This document shows, piece by piece, positions 26,693 through 39,300 of a stretch of 64,000 nucleotides of DNA. This DNA comes from Rhodanobacter ginsengisoli (GTDB lineage Bacteria > Pseudomonadota > Gammaproteobacteria > Xanthomonadales > Rhodanobacteraceae). Numbering within the stretch: the stretch's first letter is position 1; each line of letters opens with the position of its first letter. Location of the stretch: assembly GCF_042657065.1 (NCBI RefSeq), contig NZ_JBHSNF010000002.1:558001-622000 (forward strand), given 5' to 3'. The notes below the pieces were generated by a model that saw nothing but the letters and a program-made list of their open reading frames with translations, had not been told where the DNA came from and ran no database searches. A program made the position numbers and the translations under genes.

Positions 26693-28114
26693 TCATCGCT
26701 CATGCAAGCTCTCGCTAGCATTTTGAATCAGCGGGCTCAGCAAATAGCTGATGATACGGCGGCGACCGGTCTTGATTTCGGCGGTCACCGCCATCCCTGG
26801 CGTCAAGCGCATACGCCGACCATCGATCTGCATAGTGTCCTGCGGCAGTGAAATTTCGGCTGTAAATATCAACCCAAGTTTGTCGTCTTGCTTGGCATCG
26901 TTGGCGACCTGCACGACCGTGCCATGCAGCGTACCGTAGCGCGTAAAGGAAAATGTCTCGACTTTGACCTCAGCGCGCTGTCCATCCTTGATGAAACCGA
27001 TGTCCTGATTATCCACAATCGCTTCGACCAGCAAGGTTTGATGGTCGGGTACCAGCGTGATAAGCGTCTGAGCAGGCGTCACCACACCACCCACCGTATG
27101 CACGGCCAGCTGCTGCACGGTTCCGTCCACCGGTGCCGTCAGATGCAACAAGTGGCGCTGTTGATTTGCCTTGACCAGCTCCTGAGCCAGACCACCGATT
27201 TTTTGCTCGTCGTCGTGGATTTTTTCCAGCCAGGTGCGGCGAACATCATTCACATAGGCGTCCCGCTTGCGCAATGCAGAGTCGCGTGCCGCCAGGGTCT
27301 CCATCCGTTTGGACTGCTGCGCGGCCAGGTCCTGCTGCATCTGGATGACCGCCTGCTGCTCGTTGTAGTACTCGTGTTTGCCGACGTAACCCTTGACGAT
27401 CAGCTCGGCATAGTCCTTTTCCTTGCGCTGCTCAATCGGCAACGTGCCTTCCAACTTGCGGATTTCGTCTTCGGTCTGATGCAAACTTGCCACAGTTTGT
27501 GCGACGTCGGCCCGCATCTTGCTCATGTTGCTGACGTAGTCGGCATATTCCCCTTTCAGCACATTTCGTTCCGAGTCCTGCGACGCCATGGTACCCAAGG
27601 CTGGATCGGCTCTCAGTATCGGCGCATGGTGATGATCGATTGCATCGAGCATGGCCTGAGCGCGGGCGATTTCGTCACGTGTCGCAAAAAGATCAGATTG
27701 AGCGTGCGCCGCATCGGCAATCGAATCGGTGGCGTCCAGATCAATCAGCGCCTCGCCGCGCGTGACCCGCTGCCCGTCCTTCACGTGAATGGCGGTTATC
27801 ACCGCGGTATTTTGTGACTGGATGAATTTGACATCCCCGCTCGGAACGATCTTGCCCGGCGCCGTGGCCACCACATCCACCTTTCCCAGGCACGCCCAAC
27901 TGACCGCTATCACCAGCAGGCCGATGATCACACTCATTGCGACGCGTGGAGCCGGGTGCACGGGCGTGTCGCGCAAGGCCAGGGTGGCCGGCAGAAACTC
28001 GCTCTCGTGACGCAACCGCGGCACTGTATCCAGTTCGTGCCGAATCCTCCATGCCGCTTGGAATACCTGCATATAGCGCTGACGCAGATCGCGCAAAGCC
28101 TGCCGCACACTCAT
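26693..28114 (-). CDS. Type I secretion membrane fusion protein, HlyD family
   Basis: A 473-residue periplasmic adaptor. It has a cytoplasmic N-terminal tail, one membrane helix at about 58-77 ('VAMSVIIGLLVIAVSWACLG'), a lipoyl/barrel half ('GKIVPSGDVKFIQSQNTAVI'), a long coiled-coil hairpin (about 130-330, 'RMETLAARDSALRKRDAY'), and the C-terminal HlyD motif region ('LVPDHQTLLVEAIVDNQDIGF', 'RRRIISYLLSPL'). It links the ABC exporter to a TolC-type outer-membrane channel, which is not encoded here. The start overlaps the exporter stop as ATGA. Confidence 0.93.
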   Translation of the reverse strand: MSVRQALRDLRQRYMQVFQAAWRIRHELDTVPRLRHESEFLPATLALRDTPVHPAPRVAMSVIIGLLVIAVSWACLGKVDVVATAPGKIVPSGDVKFIQSQNTAVITAIHVKDGQRVTRGEALIDLDATDSIADAAHAQSDLFATRDEIARAQAMLDAIDHHHAPILRADPALGTMASQDSERNVLKGEYADYVSNMSKMRADVAQTVASLHQTEDEIRKLEGTLPIEQRKEKDYAELIVKGYVGKHEYYNEQQAVIQMQQDLAAQQSKRMETLAARDSALRKRDAYVNDVRRTWLEKIHDDEQKIGGLAQELVKANQQRHLLHLTAPVDGTVQQLAVHTVGGVVTPAQTLITLVPDHQTLLVEAIVDNQDIGFIKDGQRAEVKVETFSFTRYGTLHGTVVQVANDAKQDDKLGLIFTAEISLPQDTMQIDGRRMRLTPGMAVTAEIKTGRRRIISYLLSPLIQNASESLHER

Positions 28115-30237
28115 GCCTGCTGCAGCCGGTAGAGGCGCGCATAGTGGCCCGCCTGATGATCGAGCAGTTCAGTATGGCTGCCTTGTTCCACAATGCGTCC
28201 ATGATCCATCACAACGATGCGCTGGGCATCGCGCACCGCCGAAAGGCGGTGCGCGATGATGATCACCGTACGCCCCTGACAAATCGCGCGCATATTGTTC
28301 TGGATGATGCGTTCGGACTCATAGTCGAGCGCACTGGTCGCCTCATCGAAAATCAGGATACGCGGGTTGGTCATCAGCGCGCGCGCGATTGCCACGCGTT
28401 GCCGCTGACCACCGGAAAGCGAGGAGCCCTGCTCGCCGACCACCGTGTCATAGGCTTCCGGCAACTCTAGAATGAATTCGTGTGCACCGGCCAACTTGGC
28501 TGCCGTGACAATATTTTCCAGCGGCGCACCCGGATCCGCGAGTGCAATGTTTTCTCGTACCGTCCTGTTGAATAGCACGTTCTCCTGCAGCACCACCCCA
28601 ATCTGGCGGCGCAGCGAAGACACCTCCACCATCGCCAGATCGATGCCATCAACAAGCACTCGACCGCGCTCGGGCACATACAACCGTTGCACCAACTTGG
28701 TCAGCGTGCTCTTACCTGATCCCGAGCGCCCGACGATCCCGATCACCTCACCTGGCTCAATGGAAAGACTCACGTCGCGCAATACTTCCGGCGTGTCTGG
28801 TCGATAGCGGAAGGTCACCGCATCCAACTCAATCCGCCCTTCCAGAGTGGCCAGCGGACTGCGACTCGTACTGGGGGCTTCGGTCGGGGCGTTCAGAATA
28901 TCGCCCAATCGCTGCATGGAAATCCCGGTTTGCTGAAAGTCCGTCCAAAGCTGGGCAATACGCATGATCGGCTGTGCCACCCTGCCAGCCAGCATATTGA
29001 AGGCAATCAACTGGCCTACTGTCAGTTCACCGCTGATCACAAGTCGGGCGCCCATCCATATGGTGACTACCGTGACAACCTTGCCAACGAAATTCACACC
29101 CTCGCGAGCCAGCGTGCCCAACGTTGTCGTGCGAAATCCCGCTTCCACATAACCAGCCACTTGGTTGTCCCACTGGCGCGTGATCTGCGGTTCCACCGCC
29201 ATCGCCTTCAGCGTCTGGATGCCGCTGATTGTCTCGACCAGGAATGCCTGATTCTCTGCTCCACGATTGAATTTCTCCCCTAACCGAGCGCGCAGGAGCG
29301 GGGTAAGAAGTACCGACAGCAAGACGTAAAGAGGCAATGAAGCGACCACTACCAAGGTCAACCAGCCGCTGTACAGGAGCATCACGGCGATGTAGATGAA
29401 GGAAAAGAACACGTCCATCACCAGCGTGATGGCGTTACCGGTGAGGAAGCTTCGAATATTCTCCAGCTCGCGCACCCGCGCCACAGAGTCACCGACACGG
29501 CGTGCCTGAAAATACGCCAAAGGGAGAGCGAGCAGATGCCGGAACAGGCGGGCGCCCAGTTCCACGTCGATACGACTTGTAGTGTGTGAAAACACATAGG
29601 TACGCAGACCACTAAGGAGCGACTCGAAAATTGAGCAAAACGTCAGTCCGATGGCAATGACAGCCAACGTACTCAACCCCCGATGGACCAGCACCTTGTC
29701 CATGACCACCTGGAAAAACAGTGGCGTCACCAGGCCGATGAGTTGCAGAAAAAACGAGATCAGAAGGATCTCGCCAAGCAACTTGCGGTATTTCACGATG
29801 GCGGGAATGAACCAACTGAAATCGAAACGCGCCAACTCACCGAGGATCGACGCACGGGAGGTGAACAAGATCAGCTTGCCTGACCAGCGCTGCTGCAATT
29901 GCGCATGCGACATGATTTGCGGCCGATCACTTTTCGGCTCATGAATCAGCACGGTCTGCTCATCGGCTCGCGCCATCACGAAGAACCCGCCATCCTCATC
30001 GACGGCGATTGCCGGCAATGGCAGTTTGAGCAGCCGCTCCACGCTGGAATTCACCTGCTTCGCTTTCAATCCCAACGCCTTGGCAGCCAGCAGGACACTC
30101 GTCACATCAAATGAGCGGCCTTCCTCCTGGTACAAATGTGCCAACTGCGCTGGATCTGCGGCCACCCCATGGAAACGAGCGAGCACCACGAGGCACGCCA
30201 AGCCGCTATCTACCGTCACTGCTTCAGATGCTTCCAT
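28111..30237 (-). CDS. Type I secretion ABC transporter, HlyB type with C39-like domain
   Basis: A 708-residue exporter. N-terminal C39-like domain (about 1-125) reads 'TVDSGLACLVVLARFHGV': the catalytic Cys of a C39 peptidase is replaced by Ser in 'DSG', so the domain should bind the RTX substrate rather than cleave it, as in HlyB. A six-helix ABC membrane domain (about 150-430) follows, then an ATPase (about 460-708) with Walker A 'GIVGRSGSGKSTL' near 500, signature 'LSGGQRQRVAIARAL' near 605 and 'RILIFDEATSALD'. Lies downstream of the RTX gene with a hairpin between, and overlaps the HlyD gene. Confidence 0.94.
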   Translation of the reverse strand: MEASEAVTVDSGLACLVVLARFHGVAADPAQLAHLYQEEGRSFDVTSVLLAAKALGLKAKQVNSSVERLLKLPLPAIAVDEDGGFFVMARADEQTVLIHEPKSDRPQIMSHAQLQQRWSGKLILFTSRASILGELARFDFSWFIPAIVKYRKLLGEILLISFFLQLIGLVTPLFFQVVMDKVLVHRGLSTLAVIAIGLTFCSIFESLLSGLRTYVFSHTTSRIDVELGARLFRHLLALPLAYFQARRVGDSVARVRELENIRSFLTGNAITLVMDVFFSFIYIAVMLLYSGWLTLVVVASLPLYVLLSVLLTPLLRARLGEKFNRGAENQAFLVETISGIQTLKAMAVEPQITRQWDNQVAGYVEAGFRTTTLGTLAREGVNFVGKVVTVVTIWMGARLVISGELTVGQLIAFNMLAGRVAQPIMRIAQLWTDFQQTGISMQRLGDILNAPTEAPSTSRSPLATLEGRIELDAVTFRYRPDTPEVLRDVSLSIEPGEVIGIVGRSGSGKSTLTKLVQRLYVPERGRVLVDGIDLAMVEVSSLRRQIGVVLQENVLFNRTVRENIALADPGAPLENIVTAAKLAGAHEFILELPEAYDTVVGEQGSSLSGGQRQRVAIARALMTNPRILIFDEATSALDYESERIIQNNMRAICQGRTVIIIAHRLSAVRDAQRIVVMDHGRIVEQGSHTELLDHQAGHYARLYRLQQA

Positions 30238-30268
30238 CGCGCCTTCATCAACCGATTGAATTCCTTAC

Positions 30269-30293
30269 CCGCTCCTTCATGAGGAAGGAGCGG
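30269..30293. promoter_or_regulatory. Intercistronic hairpin between RTX gene and exporter genes
   Basis: A perfect 9-bp inverted repeat (CCGCTCCTT / AAGGAGCGG) with a 7-nt loop lies in the 74-bp space between the RTX stop and the ABC transporter start. There is no T-run. In other RTX operons a structure at this place attenuates or processes the transcript so that exporter is made in smaller amounts than substrate; the same role is inferred here. Confidence 0.5.
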
Positions 30294-30311
30294 CATGCTC
30301 TGCTTTCGGAC

Positions 30312-33300
30312 TCAGTGCGCGTGTACCGCGATCGAGACCGCATAGGCTTCAGAAGCCATCGGCGGCAGCGTGGTGTCAGCCGAAGCTGCGGGACTGAACG
30401 ACGCCATCGCGCTGATCAATTGCGCGTGGGCCAGATCCGCCGATCCTAAGGACGCATGGGGCCCAACGCCGCCTGCCCTTGAGGCAGCCCCCGTTGTCAA
30501 TGCGGCCATGGTTCGATCCAGCGTGCTGAGTGACCACACGGTTCCGCCCTGCAACTGGACCTGCGCAGCCGCCGCCGCAGTGTTTCCTGCCATGGCGGGA
30601 TGTTGCAGACCGCCCGACGCCAGCAGCGCCTTGACCATGTCATTGGCCGCATTGATGGTTCGACCCAGCGTCCCACGTTGTGCGCGTGAGCCATTGAACC
30701 CAGCTGCGGCTGGAGACATCAGGCCAGCCGGGGCCGCGCCCCCATTGATGCCGCCAATTGAATCTTCAACGCCGAGTGGAGCCTGCGATGGGTCATCCGT
30801 ATCATTTGTCATTGGATCCTGCGGCGCACCGGGCGAGGCGTCGGGCGTTGCCGTCAGCGTCGGCATGCGGCTTTGAGTCGACAGATGCGATCCGCTCGAC
30901 GTAGAGGCAACATCGATGGATGCCGCTGGCAGCAGCGACGCGGCAACTGTGCTGGTGGCCCTTGGCGAAGCGCCAGGCTGACTGCTATTCGAACTGGCGG
31001 GTGACGCTTTCACCGCGCCTCCAGCCTTGGATGAGACGGCAAGTGCTCCATCACTTTGAAGGCTTGTGGCGCCTTGCCGTTTGAGGCCAGTGGACCCACC
31101 GGCCTGCGAGAGCATTGAGGGCATACTGAAAGTATCGGTGGCCGCAGCGATAGAAGGCGCCGGTGCCAGCACCATGGTCGACTTGGCCGAGTTCGCGTTT
31201 GCGGACGTAGCTGGCGCGAACTGCTGATTGACCTGGCTCATCGACAAGCTGCTGCCATCGCTGAACACAATCGAGCCCACGTTTGCCACTGGCACACCAT
31301 TGGCAAAATAGTTCGCGATCGCCAATGTGCTGCCCTTGCCGCTCGCATCGACGGATCCGGCCACACCGATCACCAGGCTATTTCCACTAGCCTTGAAGCN
31401 NNNNNNNNNNNNNNNNNNNNNNNNNNNNNNNNNNNNNNNNNNNNNNNNNNNNNNNNNNNNNNNNNNNNNNNNNNNNNNNNNNNNNNNNNNNCTTGAAGCT
31501 CACGTCCGCCGCCGTGATCCCCGCCGCGAACGCGATCGTATTGCTGATCGACGCGGCGTTGACTATCACCCGGTCCTGGCCAAACCCGGGGCCAAACATG
31601 TAGGTGTCATTGCCGCTGCCTCCGATCAACGTGTCGTTGCCGGTGTCCGCAGTCAAGGTGTCGTCCCCCGCAGGTGCGGTGATCGCCACGCCGCTGCCCG
31701 GCATGACCCGGACCACCGTCCCATCCAGGCTGGAGGATGACGTCAGTGCCTGGTTGACTTGCGTCATCGGCACCACTGTTCCGTCATTGAACACGACCCG
31801 GCTCACCGAAGTCGAAGGCACGCCGTTGGTGAAGTAATTCGACAACGTCAGCGTACTTGGATTGCCGTTGGCGGCGGTCGAACTGGCCACACTGATCACC
31901 AGATCATTGCCGCTGACCCGGTAGCGCACATCGGCTGCTCTGATACCGGCTGCAAATTGAATCGTATTGCTTGTCGCATCGCTTGCGCTTGCAAGCGTGT
32001 CGTGGCCAAAACCCGTGGCGAACAGATAGGTCTCGACACCGCTGCCGGCCACCAGCAGATCATTCCCTGTCCCGGCTTCAAACAAGTCGATGCCCGTACC
32101 ACCGATCAGGGTCTCCCTTCCGGCACCCGCCTGAAGATCATCGCTGCCACTGCCTGCCTGCAGCGTGTCCGGACCTGACCCACCGATCAGCGTGTCGCTG
32201 CCATCATCACCGGTCAGCGTGATCGCTCCGCCCGGCGCCGTGATGACGACACCACCGCCCGGCAGGATCTTCACCGCCGTGCCATTCAGGCTCGAGGAAC
32301 CCGTCAACGCCTGATTCACCTGCGTCATCGCCACCGTCGTGCCATCGCTGTAGACGACCTGACCTATCTTGCCCACCGGCACGCCGGCGCTGAAGTAGTT
32401 CGTCAGTGTCAACGTGCTCGGCTGGCCATCGGCGCCGATCGAGCCAGCCACACCGATCACCAGGCTATTTCCACTGGCCTTGAAGCTCACGTCCGCCGCC
32501 GTGATCCCCGCCGCGAACGCGATCGTATTGCTGATCGACGCGGCGTTGACTATCACCCGGTCCTGGCCAAACCCGGGGCCAAACATGTAGGTGTCATTGC
32601 CGCTGCCTCCGACCAGCGTCTCGTTGCCACTGCCACCCATCAAAGTGTCATTGCCAGTATCGGCGGTCAACGTGTCATCCCCCGCGGGCGCCGTGATCAC
32701 AACACCTCTTCCCGGCAACACCCGGACCACGGTCCCATCCAGGCCGGACGATGACGTCAGTGCCTGGTTGACTTGCGCCATCGGCACCACGGTTCCGTCG
32801 TCGAACACCACCTGATTCAGTGCAGTCGAAGGCACGCCGTTGGTGAAATAGTTGGTCAACGTCAGCGTACTTGGATTGCCGTTGGCCGCAGTCGAACTGG
32901 CCACGCTGATCACCAGATCATTGCCGCTGACCCGGTAGCGCACATCGGCTGCTCTGATACGCGCTGAAAATTGAATCATATTGCTGACGCCAGCGGCGTT
33001 CATGGTCAATGAGTCGTGACCAAAGCCCATTCCAAACAAATACGTCTCGCTACCACTACCACCGATGAGCTGATCGTTTCCGGTCCCCGCTTGCAGTACG
33101 TCGGTGCCACTGCCACCCACCAGTGTGTCCTTACCGGCGCCCGCAACGAGCACGTCGTTGCCGTTGTCGCTCAATATCTCGACATTGCCATCACCGCCGG
33201 TAATCACCGTCCCGCCCACGTAGTGAATCGACGTGCCACCCGATGCAACCAACAGTTGGTTGATCTGATTCATGGACACGATGCTGCCGTCACCAAAAAC

Positions 33301-36300
33301 AATTTGATCAACGTCGGCAACAGGTACCCCATTGACATAGTGATCCGGCAGCAGGATCGAATCGCCATTGCTGTCCAGCGAAATCAGCAGGCCACCATCG
33401 CCGGTCAGGGAGAACGACACCGCACTGGCATTGATGCCAGCTTCAAACCCAATGACGTTACTACCTATGCCATCGCTGGAAACGTCGGCGACGAGCGTGT
33501 CGTGACCAAAAGCCGCGCCGAACCGATAGGTTTCATCGCCCAGCCCACCGAGGATCGATGTGTCGCCCGTACCGGCAACTATCAGATCGCTGCCCCAACC
33601 GCCGGCGATCGTATCCAGGCCAGCGCCGCCGATGATCGTGTTGTCGCCGTTCCCACTTTGAATCAGGTCATTGCCAGAACCAGCCGCCAAGGTATCGGCG
33701 TTTTCGTCGCCCACGATCGTGTCATTGCCTGCACCGCCGGCGATCGACTCGTCCGCAGCATTTGCCGCCAGATAAGCAGAAAATTGGGAACCCTGATGTG
33801 CCATGCTTTCGAGATCCGCCACGGTCCAACTCGTGCCGTCGGCGAAGGTCACTGCCTGCACTGCCTGCGCGGCATTGCTGGCCAGATAGTTGGGCAGCAA
33901 CACCGTTTCGCCTGTGTCGTTGAGGATCAGCTCCAAGTCGTTGCCTGAGTTGGGGCGTACCACTGAAACATTCGCCGGGGTCACATCGGACGTGACGACC
34001 AGGGTGTTGACATGCACGCCGTCATTGCTTGCCACGATCGTGTCGTAGCCCGAACCGGGCCCGAACACAAAAGTGTCGTTGCCCACACCACCATAAAGCG
34101 TGTCATGGCCACCGCCACCATTGAGCGTGTCGTTGCCTACGCCCGCGGCAATCACGTCGTCGCCGATGTCTCCCGACAAGGACTCATCACCAACGGTGCC
34201 GCGAATCGCCTGGCTGATGACCAGCCCCGAGTTGGGGGCGACGGTTTGCGTGCCCACCATATCGCCCGACGACCAGGTGACCTCGTTGGCAAATTGCACG
34301 AAGTCGTCGGCACTGTCGTTGGGATTGAGCCCGCTGCCACTGACAGTCAGCAGCGTCGCTCCGGTGCTGCGGAGTTTGAACATGTAGCTGTAAGTGTTGG
34401 CCCCCGCATTCGCGAAGCCATATCCTTGGGCGACCTCGATGTCACTGGGGTCGATCCCGGCGGCAAATTGGATGATGTCCTGGCTCGGGTCAAAATTCTT
34501 GATTTGCGAATTGCTGTTTGTGGCAATGATGAAGGTATCGCTGCCCTGGGCCGCATTCACCTGGTCCTGCCCGAGTTGCAAGACGTTTGGCCCGTCGTTC
34601 TTGATTTCCACGTACTGGTAGTACGTGCCATTGCCGGATTTTGTCAGATCGATCGGTTGCGCTGAGGGGGAGACGATCCACATGTCCGGACTGGTGTCGG
34701 TATTGCCCCCGCTACGCTGCCAGATCGCCTGCTTGATATCCTGGTCGTTCCAGCTGCTGCCATCGGCGAACTGGATCGTCAGCGGCTTTTCCTGCAACGC
34801 ACCGTCGACCTGACTGTAGAAACCGTCAATGGTCAGCCTGCTGACCGTTCCATCCGGTTCCGCGACAGAAAGTATTATATCGCCAAGGGATTCAGAAACC
34901 ATCAGGTTTTGAGCGGTGACGCCGGCTGACAGGTCGACAATCAGTTCATTGGCATCGTAGTTGGCAATCACCTCCTGATTGGAAAAAAGCCCGGTCGCGC
35001 CCGGCGCGAATGTAAAGGTGACCGGTTGCGAAAGTAGCGACGAGTCAATGCCTGCCTGCATGGAGAGAGGAAGCTGACTAATATCCGTCGCGGAAGCGTC
35101 GAATGCGTTCCATGTGCTGCCACCGAATACCGCATTGGTCACATGCCCGCGCACAAACGCGGCTTGGGTATAGTTGACATTGACGCCGGCCGCATAGTAC
35201 CCAAGGTCACCTGATGCATCACTCGTCACAAAAGGAGTGGTTGGCGAAAAGGCAGCTCCGAATGCTCCGGTGAAAGTGGTCCCGTTCTCTTGAGGCGTAA
35301 ATGATTGGCCGTCGCCGAAAGAGAATGTAGTAGTTAGGCCATTGTTCGGAAGAAATACATACGCGCCAGTATTCCGAAGATAGACGGTCGTTCCATAGTC
35401 CGAATTGACAGCCCTGACGTCACTCACATCGATGCCCGGCGCGAATTCCAGCGTGCTGGCGACGTTTGCCGAAAGGGTGTCACCGTTGGTCGAAGTGTTG
35501 AAGATATAGGTGGATTCGGCCGGCGGCGTTGAACTGCCTTGCGAGGAGGCGTCAGCGGTAATGACCTGGTTGCTGCCCAAGACCACCGTATTGCCGATCG
35601 CCGCGTCGATGGTGTCACCGGCAGTACCCGAGAGGGTGGTAGCACCACGCGTCCCGACGACCACGCCGGGCATGGCCGTGATGTTCGCATCGCCCCCGAG
35701 TATCAGGGCGGCCAGATCGATCGTCTCACCATCCTGAAATGCAATATTGGATATCGAGCTCGCGACCGCGAGTTGACCACTGGCATCGAGGTTGAGAAAG
35801 TACGGAATCGTGATGGTTTTGCCGGTGCTCTTGATAGTCAGAAGAAGGTTTCCGGTACCTTCACCATCCGAAGCAAAGGTGCTGTCATACGAATCAAGAT
35901 GTTGGCTATGGTCAACGGTGCCCGAAACTGCGATGTCGGATGCGATCAAGCCGCTGCCAAACTGGATCGTGTTTGGACCACTGACGTTACCGAAACTGTA
36001 ACCTTGATTTGCGTGTATGTCATCGATGGTGACGTTTCCGTCGTCTATCCCATAGTTCAGGGTCGTACTGGCGTTGTCGTTTTGGTAACCATAGCCATCA
36101 TCGATGACAACAAGCGCATTGCTGGGACCTAGATCGAGCGTGGCCCCGTTGACGCCGCCGAACAGCACGCTGGTACCAACCGGCAAGGCTTGGATGATTG
36201 CCGATAGCTGCGGCGATTCGCTGTTATCCGTCAGCTCAACCGGCTGACCTATATCGATCATCGCCTGAATGTTGTTGCCGTCCCACACCGTGCCATTCGC

Positions 36301-39300
36301 GAACTGCACTTGTCCAATGGAGGGGTACCAAGCATCCCAGGATTCACCATCGACCGCGAGGCTTTCCCCCGTATCCTTGAGCGTGAGGGAGATACCGAAA
36401 TCGGAAAGACTGATGCCCACGTCACTCGGCAAAATCCCTGCACCCAGCACTACTGTACTGAGGCCACTATTGCCGCCCGAGTTGTCGGGCGCCATGTTCA
36501 GCACAGTTTGACCATCGCCATAGCCGAAGCCGACCGTGTCGCCAGCGATCGCGTTGATGGTGTCGTTGGGCCCGGCCGCTGCCAAAGTTTCAGCGCCGGT
36601 GGTCGCGTTGATCACCTGGCCGGCGGCCGAAAGCGAACCCGTTCCATAACTGATGTGTTGCAGCACTGCGGGCAGATCCCACACCGTGCCATCATAGAAG
36701 TTGATATCGGTCAATGCGTAGCCGTCGACACCGGCGTCGAGCAAGCCCGGGATATACAGAGAGTCACTGGTGCCCTTGATGCTCAGCAGCACACTGTCGC
36801 CATCGGCCGTCAACGACACGTCCTGCGGGCGTATCCCTGGGGCAAGATAGAAATTCGAGCCAAAGCCATTCGCCACATTGTCGGCGCTGATGTTCAACCC
36901 TGGATCAAGCACCATCGCGCCGTCGCCGCGGGCGAACTCCCGACCCTGCAGGACGTTTGCAGGCTGAGCGGAGTTCGGTGCCGGATCGAGTGAACTGACC
37001 GCCCCATTCCAGTCCGACTGTGCGTTGGCCAGTGTCTGCACCTGACCGAAGCTCAGCGAGCTGCCATCTTGAAACTGCAGACTCAGTGGCGAGCTGTTCT
37101 TGGCAAGGTCCTGATACGAAAAATAGCCTTCGATCGTGAAGGAATCCTTGGTGCCCTTGACCCCCACTACCAGAGCGTCATTGCTGCTGCCTGGCGTGCC
37201 TACCCGAGTAAAGGTCAGATCGTTGGCGGTCAGTCCTGCGCCGATAAGTAATGTGTCGGCGCCAGTCTTCGGATAGTAGGCGTAATCCTGCAGCGTATCC
37301 TGACCCGAACCGACGCCAAACTGGTAGGTGTCATTGCCATTGCTTGGCTGCAGCGTATCGACCCCGCCCGTGGTGTCGACGGTGTCGTTGCCGGCACCGG
37401 TTTCCACCAGCGCCCTGCCTGTTCCGGTATCGATCAAGTCACCGTTGGGGCCGGCGATGATGGTGTCGCTGCCGGCGCCGCCGATCAGCGTGTTGTAGCC
37501 ACTGCCGCCTTCAATCAGCTCGGTGCCGGAGCCACCGATGATCAGGTTGGTACCGGAGCCGCCGATCAGCGTGTCGCTGCCGCTGCCGCCGTAGATCGTG
37601 TTGTTGCCCGGGCCACCCTGGATGGTGTCTATGCCATTGTCACTGGCATAGACGTTGGCCGCGATCGCCTGCACCTGAGCAGCGGTGAGACTGGTGCCGT
37701 CGGCAAAGCTGATGGAACCCAGCTGGTGAACGCCGTTGCCCCCACTGTTGAGGAAGCCCTGCACGACGACGGTCGAATCGGTCGCAGCGCCAAACCGAAC
37801 AAGCAAATCATTCGATCCGCCCAAGTGGGAAAAGGTGACGTCCGAGGGCTGGATGCCTGCACCCAGTTGCAGGGTGTCGGTGCCCGGCGTTGCCCCGTTC
37901 TCGACGATAGTGTCCGAACCGTTGCCGAGCTGGAACACATAGGTCTCAGCGCCCGTGCCACCCTGCAACAGGTTGCTGCCGCCGCCGCCGGTAATCGTGT
38001 CCGCCCCGGAACCACCCTGGATCGTGTTGCTGCCGCTGCCGCCAGTCAGCACATTGTTGCCGGAGACGCCGATGATGGTGTCGTTGCCCGGCCCGCCGGT
38101 AATCGTGTCGCTGCCGTCCGAGCCCCACAGCTCGTCGTTGCCGCTGCTTGGGGTCATGGTGGCGGCCAGGATCTGCTGCGCATTCCATGTACTGCCATCG
38201 GCAAAGCTGATGCTGAAGTTACTGTCGATCGCACCGAGAGAGTTGTTGAAATAGCCGCCGACGGTCACCGACACACCATCGAGGCTGTCCGTCAGCACCA
38301 GATTGTTGTTGTCGTCGCGCCGCGCGACAATCAGGCTGCTGTCGATACCGGCGGTAAACTGGATCGTGTTGCTCGACGTGACGCTGACCTGATCGATCGT
38401 GTTGCTGCCGGAGTAGTCGTCGAAGCGATACAGATTGCTGCCAGTGGCGCCCGTGATATAGGCGTTGTTGTAGACCAGGGCTGCGGTCACGCCCGCCAGA
38501 TCCAGCGAGGTGCCGTCCGCAAACGCGATGCTGGTCACGGCATGCGCCGGCCCTGACGGCGCGGCGAAGTAGTTGGTGATGCCGATTCTGCCGGCTGCGC
38601 CGCCGTCGACCAACATCACCAGGTTGTTTCCCTGGCGCGTGAAGGAGATGTCCGATTCACTGAGACTGGACCCCAATTCGAGCAGGTCGGACCCCGCGCT
38701 GGTAGTGTCTTCGGCGATATCCAGGTTGCCGTCGCCGCGGTTGTAGACGTAGGTCTCGCTGCCGATCCCGCCAATCACGGAAGCACCGCCGGAGCCCGCC
38801 TCGATGGTGTCCGAGCCAGTGCCGCCGTAGATCGTGTCGTAGCCTGCACCACCGAATACCACGTTGTAACCGCTCAAATTGCCGATGCTGTCGTTGCCAT
38901 CGTTGGCGGTAATCGTGTCCGTTGCGCCATTGCTGCCCCACGCCACCGTTCCATCGGGCTCGCTGAGCGCCTTGGCAATATTGCCGGCGCCCAGCGAGCT
39001 GCCGTCGGCGAAGGTCAGCGAGACGTTGGATTCACCGCTTGAGATATACCCGACCAGGGTGACCGAGGATCCACCGAAGCCCACCACGAGGTCGCCGGAG
39101 CCGTCATTGAAAAATGACACTCCGTCCGCACTCAAGCCCTGCATGTTCAGCGTAATCGAGGACGCCGAGGTCGGATTGACGATGGCATCCTGTTCGCCGT
39201 TGTCGGCAACCTCGAAGGTTTCGTCACCGGTGCCGGCATAGAACGTGTCCGAGCCCGAACCGGCATCGACTGTGCTGGAGCCATCGCCGAGCTCGATCGC

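Noticed and set aside
30312..31373. A separate 353-residue gene downstream of the RTX gene
   Set aside because: It begins at the gap edge inside a repeat module and becomes in frame with the RTX gene when the gap flanks are overlapped.
31400..31491. A true frameshift in the RTX gene
   Set aside because: The frame offset is produced by the arbitrary length of the N run.
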